From NCBI RefSeq assembly GCF_009389715.1, contig NC_052409.1:660001-724000 (forward strand): DNA of 64,000 nt, read 5' to 3'. Of the stretch, positions 1 to 11,620 are shown one piece after another. Numbering within the stretch: position 1 is the stretch's first letter; the number at the start of each line of letters is the position of its first letter. The notes under the pieces are model-generated. The model ran no database searches and was not told where the DNA came from. It saw only the letters and a list, made by a program, of their open reading frames with translations. Position numbers and translations under genes: made by a program. The stretch is from Phoenix dactylifera (lineage: Eukaryota > Streptophyta > Magnoliopsida > Arecales > Arecaceae).

Positions 1-1599
1 AAAAGGGATTGTATGTATCATGTGTTCGCGTCGAACGAATGATGTTCTTTCGCGGCGCCCAAACGCCCTCGTTCTTCAACTTGCACGGCTCTCAAAGCAA
101 CATTTGCATCATTCGTTGGTGGACACGTGCGAAGAAAGATGAATTTTTTTTTTTCATGCGAAATATGCAACTCCTACCGCCTTTGACATAGTGCCGTGCC
201 ACCTTGATAGGTGGCGTGTCATCGGATTGAGGCATGCCATAGAATTTCTATAATAAACAATAATCGTCCATCTCTTAAATGAACGACCATAGAGAAATCA
301 AATTGTACGATTGGGATAGAAAAATAATTAATCTATGGATCCATCAACAACTAGAAAGATAAGATGTCGACATCTCTAAGTAGAAGCTTGAAAGATAACA
401 GAAGAGCTTCACCAAAAGAGTATCCAAACTATATTATAGACCAAGTTGTGACGATACATCTTGACAAAGTTACTTCATTATGATCTAAATATCGATTCGA
501 AATATGAAAGTAGCTTCGATGACTCAGAAGTGAATGGCAGATTTAGTGGATTTGCATATAGTCGGATATACACTCCTTGATGCAGGTTCATCATAGTAAT
601 ATAGAGCCTGGCTCCACTAATGATATAGATTTCCTTTCTTTAAATAGCAAGATAGGTTTCTGAAAAGTAATATTCAAAAATAAATAATCGCTCATCAGCG
701 TTATACTCTCAAAATGTCCATCATCCAAGCACTTTGCATCATCTGTGTATAAAAGTGTGATCAACAATGCAACTTCATTTTATTTGAAGCACTCTTAACA
801 TCTTCAGGAATTGCCAGAATCCGCCAAACGCAAGCTTTCCAGCGTGTGGCGAAACCCTAGGCTGCACCTCTGATGTTCACACAATACGCAAAATTGACAA
901 TTTGTGTCAATTTGCACTAATAAGCTGCACTGAGGCAATGGCCCACCTTAGAACACAAAATTGACAATAATGATGATGACAACAGCAACTTAGAATTAAG
1001 TCAATGAAACGGATGGCAACAATAATAACAAGTTTAAATAAATAAAAAAAAAATCATGCCATCCATCAGCAAACTTGTATTCTGATCATCACTTTTTGGG
1101 GTTCTTCCTCCTGTAAAATTCCTTTAGTCTTGGGACATCTGATATCCGTCATCTACTGCTGCTCCAATTAATAATTGAAAGAAAATCAAAGGAATACAGA
1201 ATGTATCGCCTCTAGCATATTTCCACTCTGCAACTTAAAAGATTAATCCGATCATGAGCACAACCTGCAAAATCCATCACCGAAGAAATGAGAAGGGGGA
1301 GGGTGTTGCTTAAGGTTGTAGTTCCACAGCAAAGAAAATGAAATTACAGAATGGTATAATTAGCTATTTCATGACATCCACTAATTTCTTCTACTCTGAT
1401 GCTTTTTATACTCACTGCAAAGAAATTGCACAACTTAATTTGACCCCCCTTATCTTAAAAAAGGAAGGGACACGCACTCCAATTTACTCCTTGGCTTACA
1501 ACTAGCGTACAACTAACCATTCCCACAGTAGGGACACAAATAACCATACTAAATTGATGGGATCCTGCACTAATGTTTTGGACGCACAAAGCCGCCACC
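1..1599. other. AT-rich intergenic DNA, no gene seen
   Basis: I see no convincing coding exon, RNA gene or transposon domain here. The right-hand end may hold the 3' untranslated region of the minus-strand gene that stops at 1600. Confidence 0.5.
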
Positions 1600-4216
1600 T
1601 CAGTCATCTTCATCATCTTCCGAAGCCTTTCTTAGCCATTGCACCAGATTTACAGATCCATCAAAATTCATTGACTGTGAGAGCAGAGAGAGCTGGCAGA
1701 AAAAGCATATAATATGAATGGATATCTTATGATAGCAGAAAATGAAGACTATGGAAGGATATTACAACATCAGAAACCAATTACATGTCAACCAACAATC
1801 CTGTTGCTTCTATTTTATCAACTTGTCTTATGCCAAGGAATGGAAGAATATTATTGATGAAGACATTAGCACCACCATCATGGTAACAATGATTGGTGCT
1901 GTGGCATCTTGAGAAATTTTTTGACAAACTGCTTCTGACATGACAAACTGCAACAGCACCTGTGAAGGAGAGATACAGGACACAAAAATTATTGCTCAAT
2001 ACCTTATGATCCTATGAAATGAGGGAATGGCTGATGAGGATAAAGCACATCTGCAAACACGAACAAGCACTGATCCACCAATTGGCCTGCTAGTGTCTAA
2101 TTTGTTCTAAGATTTAAAGTACACAGTGAGACATGGTGTGAGGCTTGCTTAACTAAACAGAGCACAGACATAATGAAAATGAGGGAACAACAATTATCAA
2201 AAACAACTATAATTTGATTTTTGATATTCAAAGAAAACATCTGCTCATCAGAAATTGCAATAACTAGGAGTGGCAATGGGTTGGCTTGCCTTGTGTTCAG
2301 GTCAGGCCAATGCCTTATATCGTCCATAGGGGTCACACCCAACCCAAGTCAACCAGGCTTAGCCAAAGACCTAACAAGCTGATCTGCCAAAGTCTCAGGC
2401 ACATTTGATTTTGGGGCTTTTTATTGTTTAGGCACCCAAAAATGAACAAGTTTTGAAGGTTCATTTTGCACTTTTTTGGGCTGCTTTAAACTGTACATTG
2501 GGCATACATTAAGAACCGCCTGTTTCTTGTGACAAGTAACAACTACCCAATAGCAACACATTTCAAATGGTTCATATTATCCAGTATGCTTAAATTTTTT
2601 GGTTATGTATCTACTTTTACCCAAGTACCCAGCTAAAGGCTTCAACTGTTCTGACCCGACTGCTTCAGAGGCTTTGATCCAAACCTGACCCAACCAGCTG
2701 GCAGGTTGGGGACATTTTTACACATACTCAACCTGCAAATCCAACGGTTCCGGTTAGATGGGTCGGGTCCAGGGTGAATCAGGCAGGCTAAATGGGTCCA
2801 GGTTGAGACAGGTTCGCTTACCAGCACATTTAGTAATGGCAATTTAACTGCAATAACTACAGGGTAGGTGATGTCACCGAAAGCTGTGAGTAATGCATTT
2901 AAAGCGAGAGCAAAAACCACTGATGTGTCATCATCACATCAAATTTCAAGACAAGAAATATGACATCTAAAAAATATTTTTGGTTATTGATGCAGGTGGA
3001 AAATTTTACTTGAGTATGTATACGTTCATTAATTATAATGTTATGATATACGTTAAAATGTCAGCAATCATAAAGTGGTTGCTTATGAACTGACCATCTA
3101 TTTCTAATTTATATGAAAAATAATAGGACATTGAGAAGAAGACACTCCTTCCATAATCACAAATAAAGAAGCAAATGCATGAATAAAACAAAATCATCCG
3201 CAAATGTATGTCCATCTAAGATGCAACAAAAGGATGGATGATGATAACATAATGGACTCTGTCGTACTGTTTGGGCATCCATGTGCATGAGCAAGGGCAA
3301 CCATCGCCTAAGCTGTTGTAGGAGTTAGCATCACCAAATGAGGAATATTTCATAGTTATGCCAACATTGATTCAACCAGACAATTGAGGTTACAAAAACT
3401 TAACTGAACTAACATGATAGAAGGGTGGATGGCCAAATGATTTGCTTGGGAGAAATTAGTAGACTAGAAGGGAAGCTTGGGTTGAAGTGATTCCTTATAG
3501 CTGCCATGATTACATGCATATTGCATAAGCCATCTGTATACCATCTTACAAGACAAATCTAGCCATATACATAGCGCCTCCATTGGCAATCAGTACCATA
3601 AATCTTTGCCAATCTGAGATGAATTTGCAATCTACTAAAGAAGACATGCATAACCAGCCATATCTAACCAAAGGACCATGCGCCTATCGGCTTGTGAACT
3701 TTGGAGCTAGCCATGATGACATACACTTTGATGCACCTGTCCAAGCCCCTTTCCATGATCTAATTTGGAATACGCACAGATGCTAGCGGATGCTCAAGAA
3801 ATGAGAGGAGGAGGAGAGGCTCCCAATCAACACTCTCAAAGAGAAAAATGATGTAGTCATGACTTAAATACAGAATCAAACTTATGGAGAAGATTGTTGA
3901 GCCAAAAAAAATAAAGTTATAGAGAAGATCCAATATTGAGGTTGTGATCAATACCAGTGATATAGTTGGGTGGTAGAAAGTATGCTTTAATACAGCTTAC
4001 TAATAAGCAATCAAATAAAGCTACTGTATAAAACAAAATGCAACCAACATTGATCTTCGGTTCAGTACTCCAAACTGTAGCAATGACAGAAGAGTAATAA
4101 TTAAAAGGATGCTAATTACAAAATCTACCCAGAAATACCTCTTCATCAATAGTTTTGAGGTAATGCTTCAAAAGATCCTTCCACCTGCTGAGTTCCTTGC
4201 CAGTAGAGTAGCTCAC
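1600..4216 (-). CDS. 3' end of an unidentified multi-exon gene (last two exons)
   Basis: Two minus-strand blocks look like real terminal exons. The first, 4216 down to 4139, is 26 codons (starts VSYSTGKELSRWKDLLKHY, ends IDEE). It is preceded by AG and followed by GTATTT. The second, 1674 down to 1600, is 24 codons plus TGA (SMNFDGSVNLVQWLRKAS, then an acidic EDDEDD tail). It follows a strong pyrimidine tract ending CACAG. Both exons are phase 0, so they join without a frame change across a 2.46 kb intron. The product would end in a hydrophilic helix and an acidic tail. I do not recognise the family. The 5' exons should lie to the right, but the PPR gene stops at 5953, leaving only 1.7 kb for them; the gene may be small or truncated. 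The intron holds nothing I can identify. Confidence 0.5.
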
Positions 4217-5952
4217 CTAAGTTACCCAATGATATTAAAGTCAACAAATTTTAAATTATCTAACGACGAAGAATGCAAGTAATAGGAAGAGAGAATATCA
4301 AAATTATTCTTGTTTGCAAAAAGCGAGCGATGATATTTAATATTAAATTTAAGAAGGCCTGTACTTGAAATATTATACCATAACCATAACCAACGAGCCT
4401 TTTGGAGCTTAGCTTCGTATATTGTAATTTTCCTTTCACATATATTCAGGGCTTAAAAAGATACCAAAAGCAAGCTTTCAAGCCTTACCAATGTAATCCT
4501 CATTTTCAAAACAATTATGGTTTGCATCATATATGTATACTATGCCATTATCAGACAAGTCATAAAGGACTAAAGAAACAGTCCGCACAGTATCGTAACC
4601 AATGATGCATGTCATGCAAGCAGGTCATGAAAATGATACAAGGATGCATGTCACTGTACCATATGCGCCAGCCTGTATTTTGTGCATCAACCTATATCAA
4701 TTTATAATCTCTTTGATGCACAGATATAAATTGAATAATACAAATTTTGATTAACTTTAGATGAAAATAAGCATGTCAGCAGCAATCAACCATATGAAAA
4801 TACCTGGTGCTAAACTTACAAATAACTACTTACGATTAGAAGAATGATGAGCTGCCAGAGCTGATCTCAATTATGGAATAATACAATGACCCAGCACAAT
4901 CTGTATATGACATGTTTTATGACAACCTGAACATCAGAATAGAACTCTATGAAATATGTTGCTTAATTGAGCCAACTACTATCATAAGAGAAAAGCAACA
5001 CAAATACCTATTTTAAGTTTGCATTTGGAAAATGGGATGAGAAAAAACACACGAAAAAGGACCACTACCATGTATATTTCTTTCATGTCATAGCACTATG
5101 AGTATGGCAGTCAATGTGCATTAGGTGCATTTTTCCACACAGAAATGTGCAGAATATGACTCCACAGTCTTACAAATTTCATCCACACCTCTAAGCAATA
5201 AATGCTGCATATCATTTAAATCATGTCATACCATTACCAAGCAAATTGAAGGAACTCAACATAAGGATCAGAAGTGGAGACTTAAATTTTCCAATTAGTT
5301 CAGAGCAAGAGCATTCCTTGGCTGTGGAAAGCACCCTAACTTCAAGAACCTTCCAGCTCGGATGCCGTATGGACGAGAACATTGTTCCTACTTCCATGGC
5401 GGCATCATTTTACACTACCTAGTGCAATCATGAAATCTTTCTTTGAAAAAGATTGTTCTTTTTAATTTTGTGACATTTATATTGCAATACTAAAATTGAT
5501 AACAGGGAACAACTAGATTATTGAAATTATTCTAGCTCCCACAACCTAGCATTTTAAAGACATAATTGCTGCTAACAATTGCCCCCTACAAACAACCACT
5601 ACCATCTACTGTGTTCTCAGATTTGGTTACGAATCTAGGATAAGGTATATGAGATGATAGAATTAAAAAACCTCTTGACAGTTATATGCCATATGTTAAC
5701 AAAAAGTAGTAGCCCTGCATGGGTTCAATAAAGCAAGTAAATTATGCGTATGCTGGAGAAATGAGAAGTGATTTTCAGATGTCAAGGACCTAAGCTTTAA
5801 CAAGAAGATATGGTCATAGAGGATGTTACACTCTAACCTGATCACAATAACGATATGGTTGTGACAGAATTATAAGTCAATTTTTTCCAACCTTCACAGA
5901 GATTCGCATCAGCATCTGCACTACCAACTGTCAATTTTGAGCCCTTCAAAAC
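4217..5952. other. Spacer between the PPR gene and the two-exon fragment
   Basis: This AT-rich stretch should hold the 3' UTR of the PPR gene and any upstream exons of the gene ending at 1600. One minus-strand open stretch near 5230-5403 (contains SSIRHPSWKVLEVRVLS) could be an exon, but its splice boundaries are not convincing. Confidence 0.3.
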
Positions 5953-8049
5953 CTATATAAGAGCCCCAATTTGGATTTGGCTATGTCCAGCCTCTCTCGA
6001 AACACCTTGCTTTCTCCAGTCTTCTCTAACTCTGTAAACTTCATCCCACATCTCAGCAGCTGCATAAACATTAGACAATGCAACATATGTATCAGAAATC
6101 TGCTGCTTTCTCTCAAGCATCTTTCTAGCCACCTCACTTCCAATCTCCACATTACCATGCAACCCACATCCCCCAAGCAAGGCGCCCCAAATAGAAGCAC
6201 CCTCACCACTCTCCATGCCTCTGTCTTTGTTACAGTTTGTTTCAGCATCTTTTACATCTTCTACCAACTTCCAAGCTTCTGCAAGCTTGCCAGCTCGTCC
6301 TAACATATCAACCAAGCAAGTGTAGTGATCAACTCTCGGAGCGATGCCATACCTCTCCGTCATCAAGTTGAAGTAGTTTATGCCTTGCTCAACTAGACTG
6401 CAATGGCTGCAAGCACTCAAAACAGCTATGAAAGTAACCTCATTTGGTTCAAAACCCATTCTTATCATCTGCTCGAAAACTCCAATAGCTTGTAAACCTA
6501 AACCATGCACAGCATAACCAGTGATCATCGATGTCCAAGATACTACATTCTTAATTTCCATTCTATCAAATATTCTCCTTGCATAGTTCAAATTGCCTGA
6601 CTTTGAATACATGTCAATAAGAGCAGTTTTGATGACCACATGATCATCTCCATCCCCAGCCATTGTTCTTAGTGCCTGAGCATGGATCTCTTTGCCGGAA
6701 TGTAGTGCTGCTAGACAGCTACAAGCATCTAGAGATTTTGCCAAGGTGAAGCAGTTCCCTCGAATCGACCCACTTTCACCATACAATCTTGCCAGTAACC
6801 TTAGCCCCTCGCTTGGTAATCCATGCTGTACATATCCCGAGATCATAGCTGTCCATGAGATCACATTTTTATCAGGCATAGCATTAAAGAGCTGATGTGC
6901 TTCATTGATCAAACCATTATATATGCATCCTGTGATCATTGAGTTCCAGTGTGGCACATGCCTTTCCCCCATACTACTGAAAACATGTTGAGCTTCTGTG
7001 ATGCTAGAGCACTTGCAATACATGTCAATCAAAGCACTCCCAAGAATAGCATCATTGCCATCAGAAGAACAGCAATTTTCGTAAAGACCCGAAGCAACGA
7101 GAAGACCATGAACTTGCCTCCCAGTTTTAAGCAATCCAAGACCGGCACACACTTTAAGCATGGAAACAATAACACTATGATCCACCATGACAAGTTCCAT
7201 AAAACCACCACCATGACCAAGAATGCTCTTAGTGGCATGATAATACCTCTTATTAAAGACATAACCTTTGATCATCATAAGCTTAGACTCTACAAACTCT
7301 TCTCTCCCCTGCATCGCTCTCTCAGCACACTCCACTTCCCCGCATCTAAAATACATGTTAGCCAAAGCATTTATTACTGCAGTATCTGTCTCATGCCCTA
7401 GCGTGATGAGGAAGCCGTGAATCTGTGTGCCTGATCTCAGATCGCTAAACGCAGCACAGGCAGTCAAACCGCTAGCCACTGTGAATTCATCAACATCCAA
7501 CCCAGATTCGGTACATCTCATTCTGTAGAACAGATCCAACGCTCGGACACCCATTCCGGCAGAGGTATAACCAGCGATCATGGAATTCCAAGTAATTACA
7601 TTTCTCTGAGGCATTCCACCGAACACCTTACAAGACGAGTCCACATCGTTGATCTTAGAGTACAAGCGGAGGATGGAGGTGGCGACGACGACGTTGGAGT
7701 GGAAACCATGCTGTATGGCCTGGGCGTGGAGGGCGCGGGCGAGGCGGGGGTCGGAGTAGGCGGCGGCGCGGGCGGCGGAGGCGAAGGCGAAGGGGTTGGA
7801 GCGAAGGGAAGGGAGGCGGGAGAAGAGGCGGAGGGCGGCGGCGGGGCGGGTGGAGCGGGCGAAGGCGGAGAGGAGAGCGGTCCAGAGGACGGGGTCGCGG
7901 GAGCGGGAGGGGACCTGGGCGAAGAGGCGGAGGGCGTAGGTTAGCGAGTCCGGGGAAGGGAGGCTAGCATACGCGGTGAGGAGCTGGGTGGCCGTGACAG
8001 GATCCCGATCCAGGCCGAGCTTTAGCAGCCGCGCGTGATGGAGATTCAT
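5953..8049 (-). CDS. Pentatricopeptide repeat protein, PLS class with E-type C-terminus
   Basis: This intact single-exon ORF of 698 residues is typical in size and intron-less form for plant PPR genes. The start is secure: an in-frame TGA lies directly before the ATG. Repeats are visible throughout, for example RNVITWNSMIAGYTSAGMG, HVPHWNSMITGCIYNGL, KNVISWTAMISGYVQHG and KNVVSWTSMITGYAVHG, with L/S spacing between them. The C-terminus carries the E-type segment (SIWGALLGGCGLHGNVEIG, then YVALSNVYAAAEMWDEV) and ends at QIQIGALI without a DYW deaminase domain. PLS-class PPR proteins bind organellar RNA and usually act in C-to-U editing, recruiting a DYW partner when they lack that domain. The N-terminus enters repeat-like sequence at once, so an organelle transit peptide is not obvious. 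The RNA target cannot be told from this sequence. Confidence 0.93.
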   Translation of the reverse strand: MNLHHARLLKLGLDRDPVTATQLLTAYASLPSPDSLTYALRLFAQVPSRSRDPVLWTALLSAFARSTRPAAALRLFSRLPSLRSNPFAFASAARAAAYSDPRLARALHAQAIQHGFHSNVVVATSILRLYSKINDVDSSCKVFGGMPQRNVITWNSMIAGYTSAGMGVRALDLFYRMRCTESGLDVDEFTVASGLTACAAFSDLRSGTQIHGFLITLGHETDTAVINALANMYFRCGEVECAERAMQGREEFVESKLMMIKGYVFNKRYYHATKSILGHGGGFMELVMVDHSVIVSMLKVCAGLGLLKTGRQVHGLLVASGLYENCCSSDGNDAILGSALIDMYCKCSSITEAQHVFSSMGERHVPHWNSMITGCIYNGLINEAHQLFNAMPDKNVISWTAMISGYVQHGLPSEGLRLLARLYGESGSIRGNCFTLAKSLDACSCLAALHSGKEIHAQALRTMAGDGDDHVVIKTALIDMYSKSGNLNYARRIFDRMEIKNVVSWTSMITGYAVHGLGLQAIGVFEQMIRMGFEPNEVTFIAVLSACSHCSLVEQGINYFNLMTERYGIAPRVDHYTCLVDMLGRAGKLAEAWKLVEDVKDAETNCNKDRGMESGEGASIWGALLGGCGLHGNVEIGSEVARKMLERKQQISDTYVALSNVYAAAEMWDEVYRVREDWRKQGVSREAGHSQIQIGALI

Positions 8050-8354
8050 TCATCTCCTCGACGTCGCCCGCATAAATGGCTTCTGATGCATATAGAAAAT
8101 TATTTAAAAGATCCTTAATGGTATGAAGGTCTCTAACTTAGAATTTTATGCAACATCAGCACACCTCGAGGATTACATGCAACAAAAAACTGTATGTAGT
8201 TAGAACAAAATTTTATTCAGTCGCCCAGATGGTTGTTTGTCAATTTACGAGTTCCCACACCCCAACCCAATTTTAAGACCTTGGCATTGTTTGTTGTTTC
8301 ATCTATTTTTTTGCATTACTACTGATTTATTTAAATACATTTAGGTTCTATTTG
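8050..8354. other. 5' flank of the PPR gene
   Basis: This should hold the promoter and 5' UTR of the minus-strand PPR gene. I could not place a clear TATA box. No other gene is seen. Confidence 0.4.
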
Positions 8355-8640
8355 ACAATTGTCAATTATTTCTACCCAACCAACAGCGTTGTTTGCCTCC
8401 CTATATACGTGTGTTGTCTTTAGGGTAGCACCCTCAGCTAAAAGTCTGCAAATATCATGGAGAAGTAGACTAGAGTCGGCTTCCTGTCTCCGGCTCCGGA
8501 TCCAGTCAATGATTGTGACCGAGTCGCCCTCAAGAATAATGTAATCCACTCCCACCATGTGCCTTTGATAGATGAGCCCCTCTCATGCAGCTCGAAGCTC
8601 AGCATATACCATAGATATGTCAAAGATCCGTCAACCTCCA
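8355..8640 (-). pseudogene. Decayed RNase H fragment (non-LTR retrotransposon type)
   Basis: Minus-strand reading gives a run resembling the plant reverse-transcriptase-like RNase H domain: ISMVYAELRAA, a TGA, EGLIYQRHMVGVDYIILEGD, VTIIDWIRS, LLLHDICRLLAEGAT and HVYREANNAVGWV. The order AEL, then LEGDS, then REAN matches the conserved blocks of this RNase H family. The TGA stands where relatives usually have tryptophan. No reverse transcriptase is attached, so this is a fragment. It lies 300-590 bp upstream of the PPR start codon, on the same strand. Confidence 0.7.
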
Positions 8641-10222
8641 ACTGCTCCAAGTTTTTCTCTTTTTTTTTCATAGAGCATTTTTTTCTTATTTTTTTTGGAT
8701 CCTCACATGCTCCCTTTGTTTAAATCCTGACGTTCTCGTTAGACTAAGAGTCCAAATTCATTTAAATTTAATTACAAGCATCACGATCAGCTTGTGCTGT
8801 AGCGTCCTTTAATCTAAATGAGTCATGGGCCTCGTCTGTTTTATTATCATTTGTAACAATTTAAGACTTCATCCAAAATGTTTAGTCAAAAGATATTATT
8901 TGGATTTCTTGATCCTATATAAGTACCCAAAATTTACTCAGCGAATAACCGATGTAGGACTAAACACACACCCACACAGGTCCTCACAATATATTACTAT
9001 TGTTTTAGGTCATTATATTTCTCAAGATTATGTGGATTACTAGTCCTTCAATTTTAATAGTGGAGTACATATTCATCCCGTACAATTTTTCTGAGTAAGT
9101 TAATCTTCATCTGAACACTTATGCACACCTATCTTAGCCTAGGAATCTCTCCATGCATGATAACATGTTGAGATCACATTGCTACTGGAACTGCTAATGA
9201 TCATTATGTTTCATGTAAAAAGGAACCTGAGGATCTTTTAAAATTCACATCAGTAATCATGTAAGTTAATGTTTACTATAACTCTTCTCTATGTTTGCAG
9301 CTTGCACATTTTTTTTTCCACATGTACAATCACCTCCAGAGTCTTAAAAAGATGGCAATCGCTGCTATGTTTTCAACGGTTTCAAATTAAATAAACATTT
9401 TATTGTTAGTTGAGCTTATTATTTTGATCTTGGCCAATAATTTTTAATGCAATGCTTCATACTTAGGAGAATAACTTAAAATATGTTCAGGTCATGCCGC
9501 AGCTACAATCATCTCTGCAATGGTATCTTAGTTTTTGTATCATTCAAAAAATCTTAAAGGCCATTTGTATTTTTTTATTTTAAAAAATAAAAAATAAAAA
9601 TTTATATTATATTTTTGTTTAGATTTAATTAATTATTTTTTAAATAATAATAGTGACGGAGGACATGCAGCGAAGATGTGGCAGTGGCCTAAACAAACGG
9701 ACAAAAATAATGGTGGTAGCGTGGAGAGACGGCGACAACATTAGTAGCAGTTACGAGAATGACAACATTAGACCTGCTTAAAGAATTGAATTGAGCACCC
9801 GCAAATTCTTAGCACGTAAAAGACCTACATACAATACGATCAGAGTATAATCCTACAAATATCCATTTCTAAAAGTCTTAAAAGAAGGAGTCGATCGTGC
9901 GAACACCCAAAAAAAAAAAAAAAAATCAATTATGACCTTTGAATTCCAAGCACAAATTGGGTCACATCAGCGGCAGGACATATTCTAGTAACATTCCCAT
10001 TATATTATATGCATATATACGTATTTACATCCACGAAAAACCACGGTGATTTGTACCAAAAAAAAAAAAAAACACCCACGGTGATGTCATTAGAGAACAC
10101 CTAAACAAGCGCACAAACTAGAGGAACAACGAAAACATAAGCAGCAGCGTGGAAAAATTAAAGGAAAAAAAAAAGGGACAGAGATCATCAGATCGTCGTC
10201 CTTGGTCTTTGGCTCGCTCGCT
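8641..10222. other. AT-rich intergenic DNA
   Basis: I see no gene. The segment at about 8740-9060, with the phrase gatgtaggactaaacacaca, looks like a dispersed plant repeat, but I cannot name it. Homopolymer A and T tracts occur at 9570-9610, 9908-9926 and 10057-10071. The right end is the 3' flank of the PB1 gene. Confidence 0.4.
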
Positions 10223-11620
10223 CTAAGAAGCCGGCGATGGCTTCACCGGCTTCACCTCCGGGGTATGAGCCACACTCGTGACCGTCTGATACGTGGGGAC
10301 CGCGTTCGTGTAGTAAACCGCCCGCCCCGCGCTATCGTACATCACCTGATAGGCTGTCGAGTCCACCACACCCTGCGCCGGAACCCGCGCTCCCTCCGGA
10401 GCGTACTGCCCCACCACCTTGGCCGACGCCTGGGGCGGCACCGCATAGACCGCCGCCGGAGTAGGCGCCGCCGCGTCGCGGTAGACGTCCGTCGGCACGA
10501 CCCTCGGCACCGGCGCCGCGTAATACCCCTGCCCCGCCGCCGCGGCCCCTGGGTAGACGCCCGGTGCCCTAGAGATCAGGTAGACCGGCTGGTCCCCGCC
10601 GGCGACCGAGGAGTACCGTCCGGCTGCCGCCACGCCGCGCTGCTCCGGCCAGTACGCCGCCGGGACCTGCGTCGTCACAGGCGGCGGGGCCGGTGGTGCC
10701 TTCTCCTGGGCTCTCGGGTGGTAGTACTCCGCGGGGTAAACCCTAGCTAGGGTTTCTTCGCTGCTGTTCCGCTGGATGGCCGCCTGCTGCTGCTGGTTCT
10801 CCGCGATCTGGAGGCGCTGGAGCTCCTGGATCTGCCTCTGGATCTCCGCCGGCGTCGTCTCCCCGCCTCCGATCTGCCTCTGATCCTCCTTCCCGAGATC
10901 GGGCCTAGGTGGGACCTCCACCTGGACATTTTCAAGAACCGGGAGCTGCTCCGGGGCCGGATCTTTGACCTTAACGGCCGGTGGCGGCACCGAGCCCTTG
11001 TCGAGGCCGAAGAGGAAATCGGGACTCGGCAACGCCGCCTTGACCGCAGTCGTGGGGGGCGGGGGAGAGGCGGCGACCGTGTCGAGGGGCGGGGGGACGG
11101 GGACGGAGTTGAGGGCATCGACGAACCACTGGCGGTCGGGCTTGGGGTCGAGAAGGGCGGCGGAGGGGGGCGGGGGATTGAGGGGGAAGAGGAAGACGCG
11201 GAGGCGGGCGGTGGGTTTAGCGGCGGAGCGGTGGAGGCGGTCGTACTCGAGCATCATGTGGTCGAGATCCTCATCGTTGGTGACGGAGATGAGGGCGTCG
11301 AGGTCCTCGCCGGGGAGCTGGTACTTGAAACAGAGGTGGTCGTCGAGGTTGGCGAGGGAGGCGAGCTTGGAGAGGAGGGCGGGGAAGCGGATGGAGCGGT
11401 CGATGGTGAGGATCTTGGAGTCGCCGCCGACATAGGATAGCTGGTTGTCGTGGGGACGGGGCTGGATGCGGCCGCCGTAGCTAATCATAAGCTTGATGCG
11501 GGCGGCGGCGGACGGCGGTGGGGGCTCGTCCCAGGAGACGGAGTTCTCGCACTCGATCTCGCGGGATCGAGGGGAGCAGTCGCCGGAGTCCGGGTAGGAG
11601 GGGTAGGAGTAGTTCTCCAT
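10223..11620 (-). CDS. PB1 (octicosapeptide/Phox/Bem1p) domain protein
   Basis: Intact 465-residue single-exon ORF starting at an ATG in a GC-rich region (MENYSYPSYPDSGDCSPRS). A PB1 domain spans roughly residues 40-140: IKLMISYGGRIQPRPHDNQL with its basic cluster, VGGDSKILTIDRSIRF, then FKYQLPGEDLDALISVTNDE and DLDHMMLEYDRL, the acidic OPCA-type motif. Basic and acidic faces together suggest a type I/II PB1 that can form head-to-tail oligomers. The rest is low-complexity: Pro/Ala-rich, a Gln-rich stretch near residue 270 (IQRQIQELQRLQ), and a Tyr/Pro/Ala-rich C-terminus. This layout is common in a plant family with little functional data. The first base is about 740 bp from the LTR of the Tat element, which lies upstream. 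Confidence 0.9.
   Translation of the reverse strand: MENYSYPSYPDSGDCSPRSREIECENSVSWDEPPPPSAAARIKLMISYGGRIQPRPHDNQLSYVGGDSKILTIDRSIRFPALLSKLASLANLDDHLCFKYQLPGEDLDALISVTNDEDLDHMMLEYDRLHRSAAKPTARLRVFLFPLNPPPPSAALLDPKPDRQWFVDALNSVPVPPPLDTVAASPPPPTTAVKAALPSPDFLFGLDKGSVPPPAVKVKDPAPEQLPVLENVQVEVPPRPDLGKEDQRQIGGGETTPAEIQRQIQELQRLQIAENQQQQAAIQRNSSEETLARVYPAEYYHPRAQEKAPPAPPPVTTQVPAAYWPEQRGVAAAGRYSSVAGGDQPVYLISRAPGVYPGAAAAGQGYYAAPVPRVVPTDVYRDAAAPTPAAVYAVPPQASAKVVGQYAPEGARVPAQGVVDSTAYQVMYDSAGRAVYYTNAVPTYQTVTSVAHTPEVKPVKPSPAS

Noticed and set aside
5230..5403. Possible exon on the minus strand containing SSIRHPSWKVLEVRVLS
   Set aside because: Acceptor and donor are weak and I cannot link it to neighbours; kept only as a note in the spacer entry.
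7699..7944. Gly/Glu-rich plus-strand ORF
   Set aside because: It lies antisense to the PPR N-terminus; the low-complexity reading is a by-product of GC-rich codons.
10202..10750. Arg-rich plus-strand ORF
   Set aside because: It is antisense to the low-complexity C-terminus of the PB1 protein and has no domain.
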